A program made the position numbers and the translations under genes. Below, piece by piece: positions 1 to 9,734 of a stretch of 64,000 nt of DNA. Position 1 is the stretch's first letter. The number at the start of each line of letters is the position of its first letter. The DNA is from Aldehydirespirator sp965220485 (GTDB lineage: Bacteria > Actinomycetota > Acidimicrobiia > Acidimicrobiales > Aldehydirespiratoraceae): positions 3,720,001 to 3,784,000 of the forward strand of contig OZ244832.1 of the NCBI GenBank assembly GCA_965220485.1. The letters are read 5' to 3'. The notes below the pieces were generated by a model. It made no database searches, was not told where the DNA came from, and saw only the letters and a list, made by a program, of their open reading frames with translations.

Positions 1-48
1 TCGGGACCCGCAGCCCGGCGTGAGGCACCGAGACGACGAGGGGAAGTG

Positions 49-2028
49 TCACTGCGGCGGCTTCGGAGCCGAGCCGGGTCCGCCGGCCGCGCCGTCGCGC
101 CTCGGGTCGGCCACACCGATCAGGCGGCCACCCTCGTTCATCACCATCTGAACGCAGCCCATGTAGAACGAGTACGGCTCCCGGCGATTCAACTCGAAGC
201 CGGCGTCGCCCAGGGCGACCAGCACGTCGGTTGCCATCCTGGATGCTTCCACCGAGACCACGCCTTCGAGCGAGCAGTGCAGGCGCGGCGCGGCCACCGC
301 CCCGAGCGGCGACGATTTCCTGAGACGCAGCAGCACCTGCAGGATCGCAGGGGGGATCCGCTCACTGCCGGGAGAGCCGATGGCCAGCCACGGACCGTGC
401 TCGTTGAACACGATTGTGGGCGCCACGTTGGCCCAGGGAACTGCGTTGGGACGCAGATCGTAGGGGTGAGATGCGTCAGTGGTCAGGAACGCGCTCATGT
501 AGTTGTTGTAGAGGAAGCCGAGCTCAGGCGAAGCGGCGCACGAGCCGTACACGTTCTCGATCGACTGCGTCAGCGCCACCACGTTGCCGTCGGCGTCCAT
601 CACCGACAGGTGGGTGGTCTCACCGTGCCCGAAGCGCTGCATCATCTGCTGAGCAAGGCCCCGCGCGTACCGGCGGCTCGTCATCTGCTTGTCCGACGCC
701 TGGGAGTACAGGTTGGGGTCGAAGGGCCGATCCTTGCGGTCGATCAGTGCCAGGCGGATGGTCTCGGCCAGGCACACCGCGCCGTCGGGAGTGTCGATGT
801 CCTGGAACTGGCGCGGCAGGCTCTGGTGGATGTTGAGCATCTCCACCAGGGTCCGGCCCGCGCCGGGCAGCGGCATAGTCAGCACCCGGTCGCGCCCGAA
901 CCGCCCCGACAGGGGCAGTCGCTCGATGGGGTGGGGGATCTGGGCGAGGTCGTCGGCCAGCAGGATCCCGCCGTTGGCTTCCATGTCCTCATGGATGAGG
1001 CGGGCCGTCTCCCCGAGATAGAAGTCCTCGAAACCCTCCGCCGCGAGGCGGCGCAGCGTCCGGGCCAGGACCGGCTGCACCAGCGTGGCGCCGACCCGGT
1101 AGACCCTGCGCCCCTCCTGCAGGAAGAACCGACTACCCGAGTGGGCCCGCAGGTGCGGAAGCTCGCGCCGGGCGAGCCGGTGCTGCAGCACGCTGACCTC
1201 GTAGCCCTCGTCGGCCAGCACGATGGCCGGCTCCAGCACCTCGGCCCATCTGAGCCGGCCGTAAGTCTCGAGCGCGTGGGCGTAGACCGCAACGGAGCTG
1301 GGCACCGTGGTCGCCAGATGTCCTCGGCGGCGGTCGGCGGTCAGATTGGCGAACCGGTCGATCAGCGCCCTGTTCGGAGCCCGGGACGACCCGTCGAGCG
1401 CCACGGTCCGGCCTGTGCCGGCGTCATGTATGAGCATCATGGTCTGGCCCCCGAGACCCGAGGCCGCAGGCTCGCACACTCCTAGGGCGAGCGCGGCCGC
1501 CACCGCGGCGTCGACCGCGTTGCCGCCCCGCGCCAGCATCTGAATTCCGGCGGCGGTGGCTGAGTAGTGGGCCGTGCTCACCATGCCGTTCCGGGACGCG
1601 GCGACGCGCTGGGGCTCGTGGATGCGGGTGTCGGTCAGCTCCAGCAGATCGGTGTCGATCTCCGTCACCCTGCGCCGCTTCGACCGGTGAGGTCGCTGCC
1701 CTCCGGGCTTGGCCCCAGGACGGTGTGGCTGGGCGCCTGCCACACGGTCAGAGCCTGCCGTTTGTTGGGCGCCTGCCACACGGTCAGAGCCTGCCGTTTG
1801 TTGGGCGCCTGCCACACGGTCAGAGCCTGCCGTTTGTTGGGCGCCTGCCACACGGTCAGAGCCTGCCGTTTGTTGGGCGCCTGCCACACGGTCAGAGCCT
1901 GCCGTTTGTTGGGCGCCTGCCACACGGTCAGAGCCTGCCGTTTGTTGGGCGCCTGCCACACGGTCAGAGCCTGCCGTTTGTTGCGGTGGCGCGTGAGGCT
2001 CTTGCGGCCTTGCCTCATGTTCGGTCAT
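49..2028 (-). CDS. ggt: gamma-glutamyltransferase (Ntn hydrolase), repeat-extended N-terminus
   Basis: Gamma-glutamyltransferase moves or hydrolyses gamma-glutamyl groups of glutathione-like compounds. The family domain starts near residue 145 (VAASRNGMVSTAH) and runs through the NAVDAAVAAALALGVCEP and SGLGG segments. The autocatalytic nucleophile Thr is in GETTHLSVMD, with the small subunit after it, followed by a SIENVYGS region and PGSERIP near the C-terminus. The ATG at 2028 lies three bases after the stop of the upstream ATP-grasp/M20 gene, so the two are probably coupled. The first ~120 residues are not family sequence: they contain seven copies of a 12-residue repeat (QQTAGSDRVAGA). 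A GTG at 1668 (VTEIDTDLLEL) is an alternative start that would leave the repeat untranslated. I see no convincing signal peptide, which is unusual because many bacterial enzymes of this family are exported. Confidence 0.88.
   Translation of the reverse strand: MTEHEARPQEPHAPPQQTAGSDRVAGAQQTAGSDRVAGAQQTAGSDRVAGAQQTAGSDRVAGAQQTAGSDRVAGAQQTAGSDRVAGAQQTAGSDRVAGAQPHRPGAKPGGQRPHRSKRRRVTEIDTDLLELTDTRIHEPQRVAASRNGMVSTAHYSATAAGIQMLARGGNAVDAAVAAALALGVCEPAASGLGGQTMMLIHDAGTGRTVALDGSSRAPNRALIDRFANLTADRRRGHLATTVPSSVAVYAHALETYGRLRWAEVLEPAIVLADEGYEVSVLQHRLARRELPHLRAHSGSRFFLQEGRRVYRVGATLVQPVLARTLRRLAAEGFEDFYLGETARLIHEDMEANGGILLADDLAQIPHPIERLPLSGRFGRDRVLTMPLPGAGRTLVEMLNIHQSLPRQFQDIDTPDGAVCLAETIRLALIDRKDRPFDPNLYSQASDKQMTSRRYARGLAQQMMQRFGHGETTHLSVMDADGNVVALTQSIENVYGSCAASPELGFLYNNYMSAFLTTDASHPYDLRPNAVPWANVAPTIVFNEHGPWLAIGSPGSERIPPAILQVLLRLRKSSPLGAVAAPRLHCSLEGVVSVEASRMATDVLVALGDAGFELNRREPYSFYMGCVQMVMNEGGRLIGVADPRRDGAAGGPGSAPKPPQ
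1729..1980. repeat. tandem repeat, 7 x 36 bp
   Basis: Seven essentially identical 36-bp units (core GGCGCCTGCCACACGGTCAG) sit head to tail with no spacer sequence. The period is a multiple of three, and the unit is free of stops in several frames, so it can be read through as a 12-residue repeat in the gamma-glutamyltransferase N-terminus. The copies are so alike that the expansion must be recent or homogenised. Confidence 0.97.
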
Positions 2029-2031
2029 CTA

Positions 2032-4182
2032 TCAGCGATCTGTCTGGCCGATGAGATACTCGGACAGCAGCAGCGTGCGCTGTACCAGGCTGATGCGCTG
2101 CACGGCCTCGTCGGGCGTTCCCCGGTCCCTGGTCACCGGGGCCATACCGCATACGACGGCCGTATCGGCGGGAACCAGGCCCGCGACCGAAGGCCAGGCC
2201 GACGACTCGCGCTCCAGTGGGATCTCCCATCGGGCCGCGGCAGCCTCCAGAGCCTCCACCAGGGGCCCATTCGTCGGGCGGTCCGCCATGGGCGGCCTGT
2301 CGTCCAGCCGGTTCAGGCGCCACTTGGGTCCGCTTCTGCCGAGCGCGGCCCGCATCGCGGCCTCGGTGTCGTCTGCTTGGGCTGCCTCCAGGTACGACAT
2401 CATCAGCGAAACCTCCACCCGGTGGGGCACGAACATGGCATGCCGCTCGGTTCTCAAGTCGAGCGCGGCGATCGAGACGCGCTTCCTGGGGGAGTTCAGC
2501 CGACCGATGGCCTGCAGCTTCTCGCACGTCCAGCCGACGACGGTCCGGCGACGGCCGATCTGGCCCGGGCTGAGCCTGTCACCCTCCACGGTCAGCTCGT
2601 ACCGGCGGCTTCCCCGCCGCTGGGTGAGGATGCCGTTGCCCACGGTTCCGGGCCGGCAGACGAGCACTTGATCGGCCCGGCTCGCGGCCTGCCGGATCAG
2701 ATCCTGGCTCTGCACCGCGTCGCGGCCCTCGTCGGAGTACAGCAGCACGCCCAGCGGGAGTCGTCTCAGGCTCCGGATGCTGCGGAGGGAGCGCAGGGCG
2801 TACTCCAGCATCACCAGCGGGGCCCGGGACCGCCCGACTCCCTCGCCGTAGAGCCACTCCGGGTCGCGGCGGAATCCCTGCCTCACGGTGTCGCCTGTGG
2901 CCGGCACGTCGATATGGGCTACCAGCAGCACGCCCCCGTCCAACCCTCGGGCCGTCTGGAAGGTGTGGGCCTCGGGTTCGTCGGTGAGTTCCGGCACCGG
3001 CTTCATCCCGATATCGGCGAAGATCCGTCCGGCCCGCTCCGCGGCCCGTGACAGGCCCAACGGGTCGTCGGTCCGGCTTGAGACCTCCACCCACTGCTGC
3101 AGCGAGCGTTCCATCCGGTCCCGGCGCTGGGTGACGTACTGGAAAGCGCGCGCCGACGGGTCCGCGGTCCGGACATCGACCGACGGCGGCTGCGGGGTGC
3201 CGAAGTAGCGGGCGCTGGCCACCTCGACCAGGCGGTTGACGAAGGCGCCGAAGTCCATGCCCACATGGGCCGCTCCCACCAGGTAGGAGCCGTGCTCTCC
3301 CAGGCTGGGCAGGCTGTTCACCTCGAGGACGTAGAAGTTGTCGTCGGCGTCCATCCGCATGTCGACTCGGGCACAGTCGTGCAGGCCCAGCACCGAGAAG
3401 GCGCGGACCGCTATTTCCTGGGCCAGCGCGGTTAGCTCGTCGGAGACGGGCGCCGGGCACACAGGCTGGATCGTCCGCCCGCTGCGACCCGTCTTGTCCT
3501 CGTAGGTATAGATCTGGGGCCCGTCGCCGAAGCTCAGCATCACCGGAGGGAAGGGCTCGGGAGGGGCGTTGCCCAGCAGCCCTACGTTCACCTCCCGGCC
3601 CTCGATGTACTGCTCGGCCAGGACGGGCTGGCGGAACCGATCGAAGATGACCTGGGCCGACTCCTTCAACTCGTCGTGGTCGTTCACCACCGCCAGGCCG
3701 AAGGACACCGCCTCGTTCTTGGGCTTGACGATCATCGGATAGGGCAGATCGCCGGGAATCGGGGCCTCCGGCGTGTCCAGCACCGCGAAGTCGGGGGTGG
3801 GGATGTCGTTCTGGCGCAGGATCATCTTGGTGACGACCTTGTCGAGCGCCAGCGAGTGACCCAACGGCCCGGAGGCGACGTAGGGGATGCCGATCATCTC
3901 GAGGATGCTCGGAACATGCGTGTAGCGGGCTTGGCCCTGCAGGCCGTAGGAGACGTTGAACACCATGCCGGGGCGCTCGCCCTTGACGACGCGGGGCATG
4001 AACGCCTCCAGCTCGGAGATCAGGTCCTTGTCCGCCTCCACCGCGGTCACCTGGTGGCCGCCGCGGCGCAGGGCCTCGGTGAGCCGCTTGATGGTGGCCA
4101 GGCCGATCTTCTCCTGGTTGGGCATGCCGAACAGGTTGATGACGTTCTTGCTGTCCCGGTTGTAGACGACCGCGATCTTCAC
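2032..4182 (-). CDS. ATP-grasp ligase (D-Ala-D-Ala ligase-like) fused to degenerate M20 peptidase-like domain
   Basis: Residues 1-330 are an ATP-grasp enzyme of the D-Ala-D-Ala ligase type: an N-terminal MKIAVVYNRD Rossmann-like strand, the ATP-binding PMIVKPKNEAVSFG segment near 149-162, the QYIEGREVNVG loop, and the Mg-binding ARVDMRMD and YVLEVNSLPSLGEHG motifs near 271-299. Residues ~350-716 resemble an M20 metallopeptidase: the first motif AHIDVP (422-427) is kept. However, the bridging-Asp motif reads GEGVGRSRAP, the catalytic-acid region reads YSDEGRD, and the C-terminal metal His (usually aHTPDE) is RGTPDE (688-692). The peptidase half may therefore be inactive or altered. The next gene, after a three-base gap, is a gamma-glutamyltransferase, so a role in making or trimming gamma-glutamyl or peptide conjugates is a reasonable inference. 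The substrate is unknown. Confidence 0.8.
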   Translation of the reverse strand: MKIAVVYNRDSKNVINLFGMPNQEKIGLATIKRLTEALRRGGHQVTAVEADKDLISELEAFMPRVVKGERPGMVFNVSYGLQGQARYTHVPSILEMIGIPYVASGPLGHSLALDKVVTKMILRQNDIPTPDFAVLDTPEAPIPGDLPYPMIVKPKNEAVSFGLAVVNDHDELKESAQVIFDRFRQPVLAEQYIEGREVNVGLLGNAPPEPFPPVMLSFGDGPQIYTYEDKTGRSGRTIQPVCPAPVSDELTALAQEIAVRAFSVLGLHDCARVDMRMDADDNFYVLEVNSLPSLGEHGSYLVGAAHVGMDFGAFVNRLVEVASARYFGTPQPPSVDVRTADPSARAFQYVTQRRDRMERSLQQWVEVSSRTDDPLGLSRAAERAGRIFADIGMKPVPELTDEPEAHTFQTARGLDGGVLLVAHIDVPATGDTVRQGFRRDPEWLYGEGVGRSRAPLVMLEYALRSLRSIRSLRRLPLGVLLYSDEGRDAVQSQDLIRQAASRADQVLVCRPGTVGNGILTQRRGSRRYELTVEGDRLSPGQIGRRRTVVGWTCEKLQAIGRLNSPRKRVSIAALDLRTERHAMFVPHRVEVSLMMSYLEAAQADDTEAAMRAALGRSGPKWRLNRLDDRPPMADRPTNGPLVEALEAAAARWEIPLERESSAWPSVAGLVPADTAVVCGMAPVTRDRGTPDEAVQRISLVQRTLLLSEYLIGQTDR

Positions 4183-4317
4183 TGCCGCGAATCTACAACG
4201 CCTCGATCAACGACCCGCACCGGTCGCGAAGCCGGACCACAAGTCGCGATCAGATTTGTCGAGGTACTCGAAGCCGCTGTCGGTCACGGAACGCCATGGC
4301 TCTGTGCGCTGGGAGAC

Positions 4318-4333
4318 AGCCACTTTAGTGGCT
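4318..4333. promoter_or_regulatory. inverted repeat upstream of first DUF4143 gene (possible operator)
   Basis: AGCCACTTTAGTGGCT has two perfect 7-bp arms around TT and lies about 57 bp before the DUF4143 start. An AT-rich stretch with a -10-like TATTAT (4346-4351) follows at promoter spacing, so the palindrome would overlap the -35 region. A related palindrome precedes the other DUF4143 gene in this window (60015-60038). Confidence 0.5.
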
Positions 4334-4389
4334 ATCTGATCGCCATATTATTGGAGTATGGTGTGTTGGCCAGGCACGCAGCGTGAGGT

Positions 4390-5670
4390 GTGAACATGGC
4401 CGACGATATTGCGCCCGCGGGATACGTGCCCCGGGTCGCGGACGACGAGATGGTCAGGGCGCTCAGGACCATGCCCGCGGTGGTGGTGGAGGGCCCTCGC
4501 GCCTGCGGCAAGACGTGGACCGGGCGCCGGTTCGCCAACAGTGCCGTGTATCTGGACGAGCGGGCGAGCATCGCGCTGGACGCTGGCATGGATCCCGCAT
4601 CGGTCCTCGACGGGGACCCGCCCCGTCTGCTCGACGAGTGGCAGCTCGCGCCCGGGATCTGGAACCCGATGCGACGGGCCTGCGACGCCCGCGGCCTCAG
4701 GGGCCAGTTCATCCTGACCGGCTCGGCCGACCCGCCCGACGACATCACCCGCCACTCCGGCGCCGGGCGGATCATGCGTGTGCGGATGCGGCCGATGAGC
4801 TTGTACGAGAGCGGCGAGTCCGACGGGAGCGTGTCGCTGGGCGGCCTCGTCGACGGCTGGCGGTGCGCGGCCGCCGACTCGGGGCTCGCGCTGGACGGCG
4901 TGCTCGCGCTGGCGTGCCGGGGCGGGTGGCCCCAGACGCGCGACGCCGACGGTGGCACGGCCGCCGATGCGGCCCGCGCCTACCTGCACGAGATCAGCCG
5001 AACGGACGCGTCGAGGGTGGACGGCGTCGAGCGGGACCCGGTGCGGGTGGGCCGGCTGCTGGTGTCTCTGGCCCGCAACGTCGCCACCGAGGTGCGCCAC
5101 ACTGTGCTCGCGGCGGACACGGCCGAGGCCGGCGAGGCGCCGCTGGAGCGCCGCACGGTCGCCGGATATCTGGCCGCTCTGTCCCGGCTGTTCGTGGTGG
5201 AGGAGGTGCCCGCCTGGAGGCCGCACCTGGCTTCGCGGGCCCAGGTGCGCAGATCGCCCAAGATCCATCTGGCCGATCCGTCGTTGACCGCGGCCGCGCT
5301 GGGGGCCGGGGTGGACGGGCTGATGCGTGACCTGGGATTCGCAGGACGCCTGTTCGAGTCGATGGTGATCCGCGACCTGCAGGTGTACGCCCGGGCCAAC
5401 CGCTGCTCGCTGTCTCACTACCGCGACAGCGATCTCGAGGTCGACCTGATCGTCGAGCACCCCGACGGCCGATGGGTCGCGGCCGAGGTCAAGCTGGGCG
5501 GGGCGGCCGCGATCGACAAGGCGGCCCGAGCGCTGCGACAGCTGACGGGCAAACTCGACCGAGCCAAGACCGGCGACCCGGCCAAGCTCGTCGTGATCAC
5601 TGCCGGCGGCTACGCCTTCGAGCGCCCCGACGGCATAGCCGTGGTCCCCATCACATCCCTCGGCCCGTGA
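4390..5670 (+). CDS. AAA_14/DUF4143 family ATPase
   Basis: A 426-residue P-loop ATPase of the AAA_14 + DUF4143 family. It has Walker A GPRACGKT at residues 35-42, a Walker B-like segment PPRLLDEWQLAPGIW, and a sensor-type FILTGSADPP. The C-terminal DUF4143 domain carries a nuclease-like LEVDLIVEHPDGRWVAAEVKLG motif (E/D...E.K), as in restriction-endonuclease-fold domains. Function is unknown in general; these proteins are widespread, often mobile and often present as several paralogues. Start: GTG 4390 or ATG 4396; the ATG gives MADDIAPAG and is equally plausible. It stands alone between divergent and convergent neighbours. A 7+7 palindrome lies just upstream. Confidence 0.85.
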   Translation: MNMADDIAPAGYVPRVADDEMVRALRTMPAVVVEGPRACGKTWTGRRFANSAVYLDERASIALDAGMDPASVLDGDPPRLLDEWQLAPGIWNPMRRACDARGLRGQFILTGSADPPDDITRHSGAGRIMRVRMRPMSLYESGESDGSVSLGGLVDGWRCAAADSGLALDGVLALACRGGWPQTRDADGGTAADAARAYLHEISRTDASRVDGVERDPVRVGRLLVSLARNVATEVRHTVLAADTAEAGEAPLERRTVAGYLAALSRLFVVEEVPAWRPHLASRAQVRRSPKIHLADPSLTAAALGAGVDGLMRDLGFAGRLFESMVIRDLQVYARANRCSLSHYRDSDLEVDLIVEHPDGRWVAAEVKLGGAAAIDKAARALRQLTGKLDRAKTGDPAKLVVITAGGYAFERPDGIAVVPITSLGP

Positions 5671-5761
5671 GCGGCCCGCGCCGGCCCGATGGCCGATCGT
5701 GCTACCGGGAAAGGGATCCGGTTTCTGACCGGTTCTCGCTCGCCCACTACCGGCCGGCCGA

Positions 5762-8439
5762 TCATGCTACGGAGGGAGGGATCGCCATGACGGCCGCGCC
5801 TGCGGCTGCAGCGCGTTCGGCGGTGCTGTCGTGGCACGTCAGGAGGATGATCTGATGCTGCTCCGAGAATTCGGCGAGAACTCCCAGACAGCCCTCGGCG
5901 CGCTCGTCGTCGAGCCCAATGAGCACGTCGTCGAGTATCAGCGGCAACCGGACACCGCGAGCCTTGGCCTGCCCTTCGACCGTGGCGAGCCGGAGCGCCA
6001 GATACAGGAGCGTCTGCGCGCCGAGCGACAGCTGGTGGTCTGAGTGCTTGCCCCGCGGTCCCTCCACGAGCAGGTTCTCGCTCTGGGCTGTCGAGTCTGC
6101 CCCGCCCAGGGTGTCAGGGTTGACGTTGACGCTGTGCCAGTCGGCCACCGCGCAGGCTAGTTCCTGCGTGCGCATCAGGAGTTCCGGCTGCTGCTCCGTG
6201 CGGTGCCGTTCTGCCGCGTCGCGCAACAGCCGAGCCGCGAGTCCATGGGCGAGTCCCAGCACCGAGCGGCTCTCGATCCGCGCCAACAGCGTGTCGCGCT
6301 CGAGCGACAGCTCGGCGGTCGTTTTCTCGGGAGACTCGAGATTCCGCTTGTCGAGTTCCAGGTTGGAGATCCGTTCGTCGGCCTTCTTCAGTTCTTTCTC
6401 GAGTCGGTTGAACTCGGCCTCCGCCTCCGACTCGCGTCTCCGCATTTCCTCGAGGCTGCTGCCCTCGACATAGGCAAGAGCGGCCTCGTCGTACTGCACG
6501 GCTCGCTTCAGGCTGTCGTCAGCCTTGCGGGCCGCCTCCTCGGCGGCGTGACGGTCCTCCACCAGCTTGCCGACGGCGTGCAGGCACCTTCTTGCGGTGA
6601 CCGCATCAGCGACCGCGGGAACTGTGGCGCCGTGCCCGTCCTTCGGTCTCGGGTCGTCGGGCGAGGCGGCCGGAGCTGCTGGCGGCGACTCCGCCAACAC
6701 CCCTGCCAGCAGGCTCACCGCCACTTCGAGTCGCTCCCGCACCTCGTGCTCCGCCCTGTTCAGGACTGAGCGCTCCGACTGCGCCTTCCGCACCGTCTTG
6801 AGGTACTCCACCCCGCCAGGCTCGAAGCGTTCGAACAATTCGTCCGGGACGTTCAGAGTTCTCAGCCTCTGCCGGTAGTTGTGCCGAGCCGTGTCGGCTC
6901 GGCTTGTGAGCGTGTCGAGTTCCTGTTGCCTTTCCCGCAGATCGCGACCGGACGCGTCCCGTTCGCTCCGAGCGTCCTGGTAGCGCCGAGCCAAGTCGAC
7001 TAGTTCCGGGTCGAGCGGTTTGCGCGCGCCCATGACGAGAGCAGCGGCTGCGCCCAGCGCCAGAGAGCCGACGCCTGCGATCAACCACCTGGCCCAATCG
7101 TCCTGCACCGCGACCAACCCCGCGATGCAGACTGCCGCCAGCACCAGCGCAGAGACCATGGATCGGTGGGCCAGGGCGCCCCGCCGGCCTCGCGGGGCCG
7201 GCGGCTCCGCCGCGACGGCCGCGCCGCGGAGGTCGGGCTCGTCGGGCTGGCCGCCTGCGGCCGGATGCACGACGTCGGGAGCCAGTCCGTCGGGAGCGAG
7301 GCGACTCCATTGCTCCGCCAGATGGCTGAAGCGGTCCTCGCTGGCTTGCCGGCGCCGGTCCGCACTGTGCCACGCGGCCTCGGCCCCCTCTGCCTGCGAG
7401 CAGACGTCCCTCAGACGGCGCTCAGCGCCCTCGGCGGCTGCGAGCCCCTGCTCGCCGATCTCGTCGCCGTCGATCAAATGACGCCAGGCGTGGTCAACGG
7501 CGTCCCTGGACGCCTGGCAGGCGTGCCGCGCCGAGTCTGCCTGAGCCTCAGCTACCTCTAGTTCTGTGATCCGCGTGATTACGAGCGTCGTCTGCGCGTG
7601 CAGTGCGCGGTCAGCCTCCGACGGCGCCGGGATGTCCGTCAGTTTCTGGCAGGCAGCGGCCCGCGCCACGGCCGTGCCGTCGCTGCATGCGGCGACGGCG
7701 AGTCGCAGTGACGCCAACTCGCTGCTCCGCTCCGCGCGGCTCGCCACAGTATGCTCGCGGGCCTCGGCAGCGTCTGCGATTCCAGCCTCGAGTCGGTCCC
7801 ATTCCTCGCGTGCGCCGTGCAGCACGCGCAGCTTGTTGTCGAGGCTGCTGGCTTGGGCACAATAGTCGCGAGCGGTGTTGCTCGCCGGGACGCCCCTCGA
7901 CTTCCCGAGCAGCGTCGCGGTCCTCCCGGTGAGGCTGTCCGCCTCCGCGAACGGGTTGAAGCCGCCGAATACGGCCTGCACGGACACGCTCTCCTGAAGA
8001 TTGCTCCCGTCGGACACTTCCAGCGCCTCCACCCAGTAGAGCCGTCGGTAACCGGCGAAGTCGCCGCCGCCGAGCCGGGCGGTGAGATCGGCGCGGCCCA
8101 CGACGGTGCCTCCGACCGTCGCGCTGAAGTTCTCTCGGGCCAGACTGGACGACCTTCGTCCAGTCACCTTGGCTTGCACCTCGACAGCAAGCTTCTCCGG
8201 CCTAGCCACCCCGTGAGCTTCGCCTCGAGGTGCTGGTCTCTCCTGTCGAAGCGGTGCAGCAGGCTCGCCACTCCCGGTCCTGCGATCAACCAGGCCAGGG
8301 CGGTCGCGAGACTGGTCTTGCCGGATTCGTTCGGACCGTGCAAAACCACGAACTGGTTCTCGGGCAGTTCAAGCTTGAACCCCGACGCCCGCCCCCAGCG
8401 CGCCACCTCCGCTGCTTCGACTCTCAGCATCTCGCTCAT
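5762..8439 (-). CDS. YhaN/SbcC-like coiled-coil ATPase, frameshifted
   Basis: A RecN/SbcC-type ATPase split over two frames. The first frame (start ATG 8439) carries the N-terminus with Walker A HGPNESGKTS and reads to a stop at 8164. The second frame (8209 down to 5762) carries the rest: long coiled-coil arms, a central pair of membrane-like segments (SALVLAAVCIAGLVAV and LIAGVGSLALGAAAALVMGA), and a C-terminal ATPase half with LSLGAQTLLYLALRLA signature and LPLILDDVLIGLDDERA Walker B. Two hydrophobic segments inside the coil are typical of YhaN rather than SbcC. The break is at a run of four G on the coding strand (8209-8212); one extra G would fuse the frames. It overlaps the phosphoesterase gene by ATGA. 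Either a real inactivation or an assembly error is possible. Confidence 0.8.
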
Positions 8440-9734
8440 GTCGTCTCGCTCCCGGTCGCGGAGAAGGCGTCCAGTATCAGCGTCTCGGCCAGATCGACGA
8501 CCTCGGCCAACCGCTCGGGTCGCTGCTCCACGATCTCCTGCCAGGTCGTGCGCAACTGTGACGGAAGCTCGTCTCGCAGCATCTTTGCCAGGCTGGGGTC
8601 ATCGCCTGGGCGCAGGCCCTGCAAGTCCCGCAGCACGCTGGCCCTGAGGTCGCCGCTCGCCATGATCGCGTCGCGGTCGGCGTCGGCGCGCACGGCCACC
8701 TGGACGCCGCAGAGCCCCCCGCCGCCCAGCAGTTCCGAAAGATCGTCGGTCAGGGCTTGGTAGAGTTCTCCGCTGTCGGCGGTCTCCGCCAAGCGGCGGG
8801 CCTCGTTGCTCCTGCCGGCCAGTCGGACTCTCAACGCGACCGGCCGAGGCGCGTGCTCGCACCCCAGTTGTTCGGCCGTCTGCTCCAGCCGGTCCTGCAA
8901 GTCAGCTACCGTGTCGCCGGCCACGGGGATCTCGTCGTGCACGAACCGGACCTCGTCGCAGGGCTCGAACTCGTGGTCTCCTATGCGGCCGTGCCCGATG
9001 GGCACCACGAGGGCGCCCTTGGGCTCGCATTCAGAGGCCTTGAAGCTGCGGCCTTGGAGGTTGCCGCAGTAGGCGGCCCGCGCTCCGCTGGGTAGTTCCC
9101 GCACGTTCCTCTTGTGGATGTGGCCCAGCGCCCAGTAGTCAACCCCGGCGCCGTCCAGGTCGTCGTACGAGCATGGGGCGTAGGGATCATGGCCCGGATT
9201 TCCGCCGACGTTGGCGTGAAGCACGGCCACATGCGGGGCGTGGGCAGCCGCGGGATCGGGCTCCAGATCCCTGAAACGCAGGGCCAAGTTCTCCTTCTCG
9301 TGCTGTGTGCCGAAACTCACGCCGCTCACGCGGACCGGATCTCTGCTGTGGCGCAGCGTCACGACATGGGACTGGGGGACTCCGGGCTCGAAGCGAACAA
9401 CGCCCTCGGGCAGTCCCCCGATCGGCTTGAAGGCGTCGCTGAGCGGGTCGTGGTTGCCGTGGCAGATGAAAACTCGAACGCCGGCCTCCGCCAGACGCTT
9501 CAGGCCCTTTCGGAAGCTCGACTGCACGCCGACGCCCGCGGCCGCCCTGTCGAAGATGTCGCCCGCGAGCACCAGAAAGGAAGCCTCCCGCCTGATGCAC
9601 AGATCCACCAGGTTGCCCCACGCCTTGGATGCTCGGCCGGCAAGAATGGCACGGCGTTGCAGGTCCAGCCGGCCCAGACTCCCCAGCGGGGCGTCCAGGT
9701 GCAGGTCCGAGGCATGCACGAAGCAGTCATCCAT
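8436..9734 (-). CDS. YhaO/SbcD-like metallophosphoesterase (DNA exonuclease family)
   Basis: A calcineurin-like phosphoesterase related to SbcD/YhaO. Motifs in order: ASDLHLDAPLG (D-x-H), VLAGDIFDR (GD), ICHGNHDPLSD (GNHD), VLHANVGGN and DYWALGHIHKRNVR (GHxH); the complete set suggests an active Mn-dependent nuclease. I chose ATG 9734 (MDDCFVHASDLHLD) because the open frame further upstream is low-complexity and covers a repeat block. Its stop overlaps the start of the YhaN-like ATPase by four bases, so the two form an operon and presumably one complex acting on DNA ends. Confidence 0.88.
   Translation of the reverse strand: MDDCFVHASDLHLDAPLGSLGRLDLQRRAILAGRASKAWGNLVDLCIRREASFLVLAGDIFDRAAAGVGVQSSFRKGLKRLAEAGVRVFICHGNHDPLSDAFKPIGGLPEGVVRFEPGVPQSHVVTLRHSRDPVRVSGVSFGTQHEKENLALRFRDLEPDPAAAHAPHVAVLHANVGGNPGHDPYAPCSYDDLDGAGVDYWALGHIHKRNVRELPSGARAAYCGNLQGRSFKASECEPKGALVVPIGHGRIGDHEFEPCDEVRFVHDEIPVAGDTVADLQDRLEQTAEQLGCEHAPRPVALRVRLAGRSNEARRLAETADSGELYQALTDDLSELLGGGGLCGVQVAVRADADRDAIMASGDLRASVLRDLQGLRPGDDPSLAKMLRDELPSQLRTTWQEIVEQRPERLAEVVDLAETLILDAFSATGSETT

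Noticed and set aside
1729..1980. Regular repeats that might be a CRISPR array
   Set aside because: The 36-bp units abut with no variable spacers, and there are no cas genes in the window.
1567..3051. Long plus-strand open frame opposite ggt and the ATP-grasp gene
   Set aside because: It is antisense to two genes with clear family motifs; the GC-rich codon bias leaves several frames open here.
5762..8439. Two separate genes instead of one frameshifted YhaN-like ATPase
   Set aside because: Walker A is only in the short frame and Walker B only in the long one; a single extra G joins them at a conserved-looking position.
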